DNA from: Bacteroides cellulosilyticus
GTDB lineage: Bacteria; Bacteroidota; Bacteroidia; Bacteroidales; Bacteroidaceae
Direction of reading: 5' to 3'
NCBI RefSeq assembly: GCF_020091405.1
Contig: NZ_CP081903.1
Coordinates: 186,001-250,000 of the forward strand
DNA length: 64,000 bases
Every line of letters begins with the position of its first letter. The first letter of the stretch is position 1. Both the position numbers and the translations under genes were made by a program. Below the pieces are notes generated by a model. The model was not told the DNA's origin, searched no databases, and worked only from the letters and a program-made list of their open reading frames with translations. This document shows, piece after piece, positions 59,837-64,000 of the stretch.

Positions 59837-62800
59837 ATGTTAACTATCAAATTAATCATGAAGAACAAAAGAAAAGAAAAACGCCTTTGCAGACTTATTC
59901 TTGTCTGCTGCGCTTTGTTGATGTTCATTTCGATCAACGCATTTGCCCAACAGCAAGTCACAGTCACCGGAAACGTAAAAGATGAAAAGGGAGAACCCAT
60001 CATCGGAGCCAACGTCATCGTGAAAGGTACGGGCACAGGAAGTGTCAGTAATGTAGATGGAGATTTCTCACTGCCCAATGTACCTAACGGAGCCACACTT
60101 GAAATTTCCTTTATCGGCTATCTGAACCAGGACGTAAAGGTCAGCGGAACCAAACCTATCAACATCATTCTGAAGGAAGACACAAAAATGCTGGATGAAG
60201 TGGTTGTAGTGGGATACGGTGTACAGCGCAAGTCAGACATGACAGGTGCAGTTGCTTCCGTAAATACCAAAACACTGGAGAATCGCCCGCAGACCAACAT
60301 CATCCAATCTTTGCAAGGTGCTGTACCGGGCCTGAATATCTCAGTGACCGGAACCAATGCGGAAGGCTCTTCCACCAAGACCCGCATCCGCGGCGAGAAC
60401 TCCATCACGGCAGATAACAAACCACTGGTTATTCTGGACGGTATCCCCTTTGATGGTCCCTGGTCCGAAATCAATCCGAACGACATCGAATCCATTGAAG
60501 TTTTGAAAGATGCTTCTTCGGCTGCCATCTATGGTGCCCGCGGTTCAAACGGTGTCATCCTCATCAGCTCCAAGAGAGGTGAAAAAGGCAAACTGACCGT
60601 ATCCTACGACACCTACATCACCATTGACAATCCCATCAACTTCCCCAACCTCATGAATGGAGCTGAATTCTGGAAGTATAAGACGGAAGCATTGAAAGAT
60701 GCCAATACCACCCCGCCCACTGAAAGCAATCCCGAACCGTGGATGGGATCTATGACCGCCACAGAATTGCGTATGCACGAAGCCGGCATGGATACCGACT
60801 GGCTGGACCTGGCAACCCGCACCGGTTTCAAGCAGCAGCACAACATCTCTTTCCGTGGTGGCGTCAACAAGACCAACTATTTTGTCTCACTGAACTATAC
60901 CGATGTGAAAGGTACTGCCGTAGGCAACCAATTCAAACGCTACAACATCCGTTTCAACCTCGATCAGGAGTTCACTTCCTGGTTTAAATTCTCTACCAGC
61001 ACCCAGTTGGGACGCTATGACCGAAGTGGCAGCAGTGCTTCTTTCTCCAGAGCATTCCGTATGAATCCCCTAGCAGAAGCTTATGACGAAGAAGGCAACA
61101 TCCGTTCCGCCGCCTGGGAAGATTCCAGCGAAGCTTTCTCTGTAAACCCCTTAAGCAGCCTCAACAACAAGAGCAACGACATACGCTCTAAAGTCATCAC
61201 CAACAACGTGGTAGAAATAAAGTTGCCGTTCGTCCCCGGACTCAGCTATAAGCTCAATACCGGCTATACGTACCAAAACAGCAGCTGGAAACAGTATCAG
61301 GGAATGGACACTTACTACGGCGCACGCTCCAACGGTATTCTGAACACCGACGACTGGCATTCACAAGAGTGGATTCTGGAAAACATCGTCACTTATACCC
61401 GTGAATTCGGCAAGCACCGCATCTTCTTCACCGGTCTGTATTCTGCACAGAGCTACGAGAAGGAAGGCAACGGGATGGAAGGCAAAGACTTCCCGAACGA
61501 CGTGATGTACTATTACCAGATTTCCAAAGCAGCCACCATGTCCGGCAGTTCCAGCTACACCAAGCAAAATCATATCTCTCAGATGGCACGTCTGAACTAT
61601 TCATACGACAGCCGTTACCTGTTGACACTAACTGCACGCCGTGATGGCTACTCCGCATTCGGCAGCCAATCCAAGTTCGGTGTATTCCCCTCCATGGCTA
61701 TCGGCTGGAACATTTCCAATGAACATTTCTTCCAGGCAAGCCCATTAGCAAAAGTGGTGAACAACCTGAAATACCGCCTGTCATGGGGTAAGAACGGCAA
61801 CGAAGCGGTAGGTGCCTACACTACATTGCCCGACCTTTCCACCTTCAATTATCTGAAAGACGACCATACTCCCAACTACGGTTTCTATCCTTCCAAGCTG
61901 GCTTCTCCCTCACTGGGATGGGAAACTACACAATCCATCAATACCGGTATCGACTTCCAACTGTGGAACGGACGTATCCAGGGAACATTCGACATGTACT
62001 GGTCGAAGACAAGCGACCTGTTACTGAACCGCTCCATCCCCACCATCAACGGTACGGGAAACATTACCGAGAATATCGGTGAGACCAAGAATCGCGGTTT
62101 AGAGTTGCAGATTACCTCCAACAACATTGCCAAGAAAGATTTCGACTGGTCCACTACCTTCAACCTGTCTCACTACAAGACAAAGATCGTGAATGTAGGT
62201 CTCTACGATGCCAACGGCAACCCCATGGATGACATCGGTTCCAGATGGTTCATCGGCCAGCCCATCAGCGTGAACTACGACTACCGCTTCATCGGTATCT
62301 GGCAGATCACCGACCCGTCTAATCCGAACGGACAGCAAGACCCGAACTATCGCTACTCCATCCCCGGATATATGAAGTATCATGACAAGGACGGTGTGAA
62401 CGACATCACCCCGGCAGACAAAGAAATCATCGGCTCGGCAATCCCTAAAGTAACAATGGGTATGACGAATACTTTCCGCTACAAGAATGTCAGTCTGAGC
62501 GTATTCCTCAATGCCCAACTGGGACAGACCGCCAATAACTGGCTTTACGACGTATCTCATAACTCCTATCGCCAGAACCGCCTCATGGTAGACTTCTGGA
62601 CACCGGAGAACCCTACCAACAAGTACCCGAAAAACTCACTGGATACTTCTGTAAACCCGATGAACGCAGGTTTCTATGAAAAGACCGACTTCCTCCGCGT
62701 GCAGGATGTCACACTGGCCTACCGTGTTCCTCAGCGTTGGTTAAAGAAGATTTCCCTGAACCGCCTCGAAGTATATATGAACATCAAGAACCTGGCAACC

Positions 62801-62899
62801 TGGACAAGCTGGACCGGCCTCGACCCGGAATTTATCAGCGACCAACAGTCCACTCCGCAGGTACGTTCATTCACATTCGGTCTGAAACTTGATTTATAA
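59837..62899 (+). CDS. SusC/RagA-type TonB-linked outer membrane transporter
   Basis: 1020 aa; the ATG at 59858 (MKNKRKEKRLCRLILVCCAL) may be the true start. After the signal peptide (cut near NAFAQ) comes a carboxypeptidase-regulatory-like domain (VTVTGNVKDEKGEPIIGANV). The TonB-box region is DEVVVVGYGVQRKSDMTGAV, then the plug (LQGAVPGLNISVTG, ...IRGENS) and the barrel. There is no N-terminal secretin/TonB (STN) domain, so it is not wired to an anti-sigma factor, which agrees with the adjacent TPR/HTH regulator. It imports a glycan or peptide with SusD. Confidence 0.96.
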   Translation: MLTIKLIMKNKRKEKRLCRLILVCCALLMFISINAFAQQQVTVTGNVKDEKGEPIIGANVIVKGTGTGSVSNVDGDFSLPNVPNGATLEISFIGYLNQDVKVSGTKPINIILKEDTKMLDEVVVVGYGVQRKSDMTGAVASVNTKTLENRPQTNIIQSLQGAVPGLNISVTGTNAEGSSTKTRIRGENSITADNKPLVILDGIPFDGPWSEINPNDIESIEVLKDASSAAIYGARGSNGVILISSKRGEKGKLTVSYDTYITIDNPINFPNLMNGAEFWKYKTEALKDANTTPPTESNPEPWMGSMTATELRMHEAGMDTDWLDLATRTGFKQQHNISFRGGVNKTNYFVSLNYTDVKGTAVGNQFKRYNIRFNLDQEFTSWFKFSTSTQLGRYDRSGSSASFSRAFRMNPLAEAYDEEGNIRSAAWEDSSEAFSVNPLSSLNNKSNDIRSKVITNNVVEIKLPFVPGLSYKLNTGYTYQNSSWKQYQGMDTYYGARSNGILNTDDWHSQEWILENIVTYTREFGKHRIFFTGLYSAQSYEKEGNGMEGKDFPNDVMYYYQISKAATMSGSSSYTKQNHISQMARLNYSYDSRYLLTLTARRDGYSAFGSQSKFGVFPSMAIGWNISNEHFFQASPLAKVVNNLKYRLSWGKNGNEAVGAYTTLPDLSTFNYLKDDHTPNYGFYPSKLASPSLGWETTQSINTGIDFQLWNGRIQGTFDMYWSKTSDLLLNRSIPTINGTGNITENIGETKNRGLELQITSNNIAKKDFDWSTTFNLSHYKTKIVNVGLYDANGNPMDDIGSRWFIGQPISVNYDYRFIGIWQITDPSNPNGQQDPNYRYSIPGYMKYHDKDGVNDITPADKEIIGSAIPKVTMGMTNTFRYKNVSLSVFLNAQLGQTANNWLYDVSHNSYRQNRLMVDFWTPENPTNKYPKNSLDTSVNPMNAGFYEKTDFLRVQDVTLAYRVPQRWLKKISLNRLEVYMNIKNLATWTSWTGLDPEFISDQQSTPQVRSFTFGLKLDL

Positions 62900-62923
62900 A
62901 CCACTAAAACAAAGAGAAACAGT

Positions 62924-64000
62924 ATGAAAAAGCTAAAATATACACTGATAGCACTGCTCGTGCTCTGCATGACCGGATGCAATGAATCCAGTTTTCTGAA
63001 AGAAGATCCGCGTGCTTCACTCTATCCCGAAAACCTGTTAGTAGATTACAGCGGGTTCCAATCCATGGTAACCAGCCTCTACGGAATGATGCGTAACGAA
63101 TACCGGCGTGCCGATGCGCTCGGTGGTGGTCTGCCGCTCGTTCTGCACTCTGCATGGGGTTGTGGTGTGGATAATTCATGGAGTAATAACTCACACAGCG
63201 ACTTTAAATACATGTACTATCCGTCGCAAATTAACCAGACGGACTTGCAGATCTTCCAGAACATCTTCCAATGGTGTTACCGCATCATCAACACGGCAAA
63301 CATGGTGATTTCACGCGCCGAAGGCAGTGGTATCGACTGGAAAGGAACCGAAACCGAAGCTACCGCCCACAAGAATAAGATCATCGCACAGGCTCGCTTC
63401 TTCCGCGCATGGGCTTACCGCCATCTGACGTATTCATTCGGTGCCGTACCTTTGTCTACCGAAGAAATTACAGGTATGAACTACCGTAACGACTGGGAGC
63501 GCAACTCCGTAGAATCCATCCGTGAAGTCATGGAGCAGGACTTTGCTTTCGCCATGAACAATTTACCGTTGCGTGAAGAAAACAACAGTAAGATTTCAGG
63601 AGCCATGGCACGCCACTATCTGGGTGAACTGTACCTGGCAATGGACCAGCCTTCCAAGGCAGTCGAAGTTTTGAAGCCACTGGCAGAAGGTTCCGAATAC
63701 AGTTTGATAACCAACCGTTTCGGCAAGAACTCCGCCAATCCCGGCTGTCCGTTCATCGACGTATTCCGCACACCGATGTATGCGGACGGAAACACAGAGG
63801 TTTTATACGCTTTTGTCAACACGGAACCGGAAAACAGTGCTTTCGGTACAGCCGAGGTTTACATGAAGAGTACATATAAGAACTATTACTCCAACGATGG
63901 TGTCATCAACAAGAGCAATAAGTACGATCCCGACTATACAAGCGGTGCAGCCACCTGGCCTCAGGTGTTCTGGATAAACAACGGTGGTAAAGGTGCCGGA
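62924..64000 (+). CDS. SusD/RagB-type surface lipoprotein, 3' end outside window
   Basis: 359 codons are in the window and the frame stays open. The signal MKKLKYTLIALLVLCMTGC gives a lipidated Cys19. The body has the SusD helical pattern: DYSGFQSMVTSLYGMM, QARFFRAWAYRHLTYSFGAV and MARHYLGELYLAMDQPSKAV. It caps the SusC barrel and holds the ligand at the cell surface. It begins 24 bp after the SusC stop. The cargo is unknown; no glycoside hydrolase is in the window. Confidence 0.95.
   Translation, partial: MKKLKYTLIALLVLCMTGCNESSFLKEDPRASLYPENLLVDYSGFQSMVTSLYGMMRNEYRRADALGGGLPLVLHSAWGCGVDNSWSNNSHSDFKYMYYPSQINQTDLQIFQNIFQWCYRIINTANMVISRAEGSGIDWKGTETEATAHKNKIIAQARFFRAWAYRHLTYSFGAVPLSTEEITGMNYRNDWERNSVESIREVMEQDFAFAMNNLPLREENNSKISGAMARHYLGELYLAMDQPSKAVEVLKPLAEGSEYSLITNRFGKNSANPGCPFIDVFRTPMYADGNTEVLYAFVNTEPENSAFGTAEVYMKSTYKNYYSNDGVINKSNKYDPDYTSGAATWPQVFWINNGGKGAG

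Overview
The window reads as a chromosomal segment of a gut Bacteroides; the species cannot be fixed from sequence alone. The evidence is a SusC/SusD pair, many 6-bladed beta-propeller lipoproteins, an NVEALA-type peptide, a GG-leader peptide, TPR/HTH membrane regulators and promoter boxes of the Bacteroides type (TAnnTTTG at -7). There are no rRNA or tRNA genes that I can see.

Layout. 1-1.2 kb: the 3' part of a serine-type sulfatase. 1.3-9.5 kb, minus strand: a peptide secretion island. It holds a TPR/coiled-coil/HTH membrane regulator, a double-glycine precursor peptide with four cysteines, a propeller lipoprotein, a VKOR-thioredoxin fusion with a degenerate C39-like N-terminal domain, a C39-peptidase ABC exporter and an HlyD-type fusion protein. 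9.6-12.9 kb: a scarred patch with a DUF4143 ATPase that has lost its P-loop and an IS3-family element. The element sits in a 22-nt-period hairpin array that its CCC target duplication lets one rebuild exactly. 12.9-22 kb: an efflux operon (adaptor, RND, TolC-type channel, second RND). 22-37.6 kb: a large minus-strand region of propeller lipoproteins. Its core is an apparent operon of transglutaminase-like lipoprotein, thioredoxin/DUF1573 lipoprotein, NVEALA-type six-cysteine peptide, three propellers (one internally deleted), thioredoxin-like protein, O-antigen-ligase-like TPR protein and signal peptidase I. Beside it lie decayed copies: a frameshifted propeller, a C-terminal propeller scrap and a duplicated ~315-bp promoter region.

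37.7-57 kb is mostly housekeeping: comEC, rpe, an ECF sigma factor, fmt, a ClC channel, an L-threonylcarbamoyladenylate synthase, a thioesterase, the N-degron set clpS-clpA-aat, yaaA, recJ, recQ, a gutted AGCS symporter and an M48 protease. 57-64 kb: a TPR protein, a DUF6377-like regulator and a SusC/SusD pair, with SusD running off the end.

Two things stand out. First, there are two separate systems for small exported cysteine-rich peptides (GG-leader and NVEALA). Both combine a peptide gene, a stem-loop just after it, a propeller lipoprotein next, and thiol-disulfide proteins; the product and role are unknown. Second, there is a family of intergenic elements, three complete copies in 64 kb. 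Each has a conserved ~23-bp core flanked by inverted arms of locus-specific 7-bp repeats, and each begins at or overlaps the stop codon of a gene. I know of no described family that fits. All functional statements are from reading motifs and context; no database search was run.
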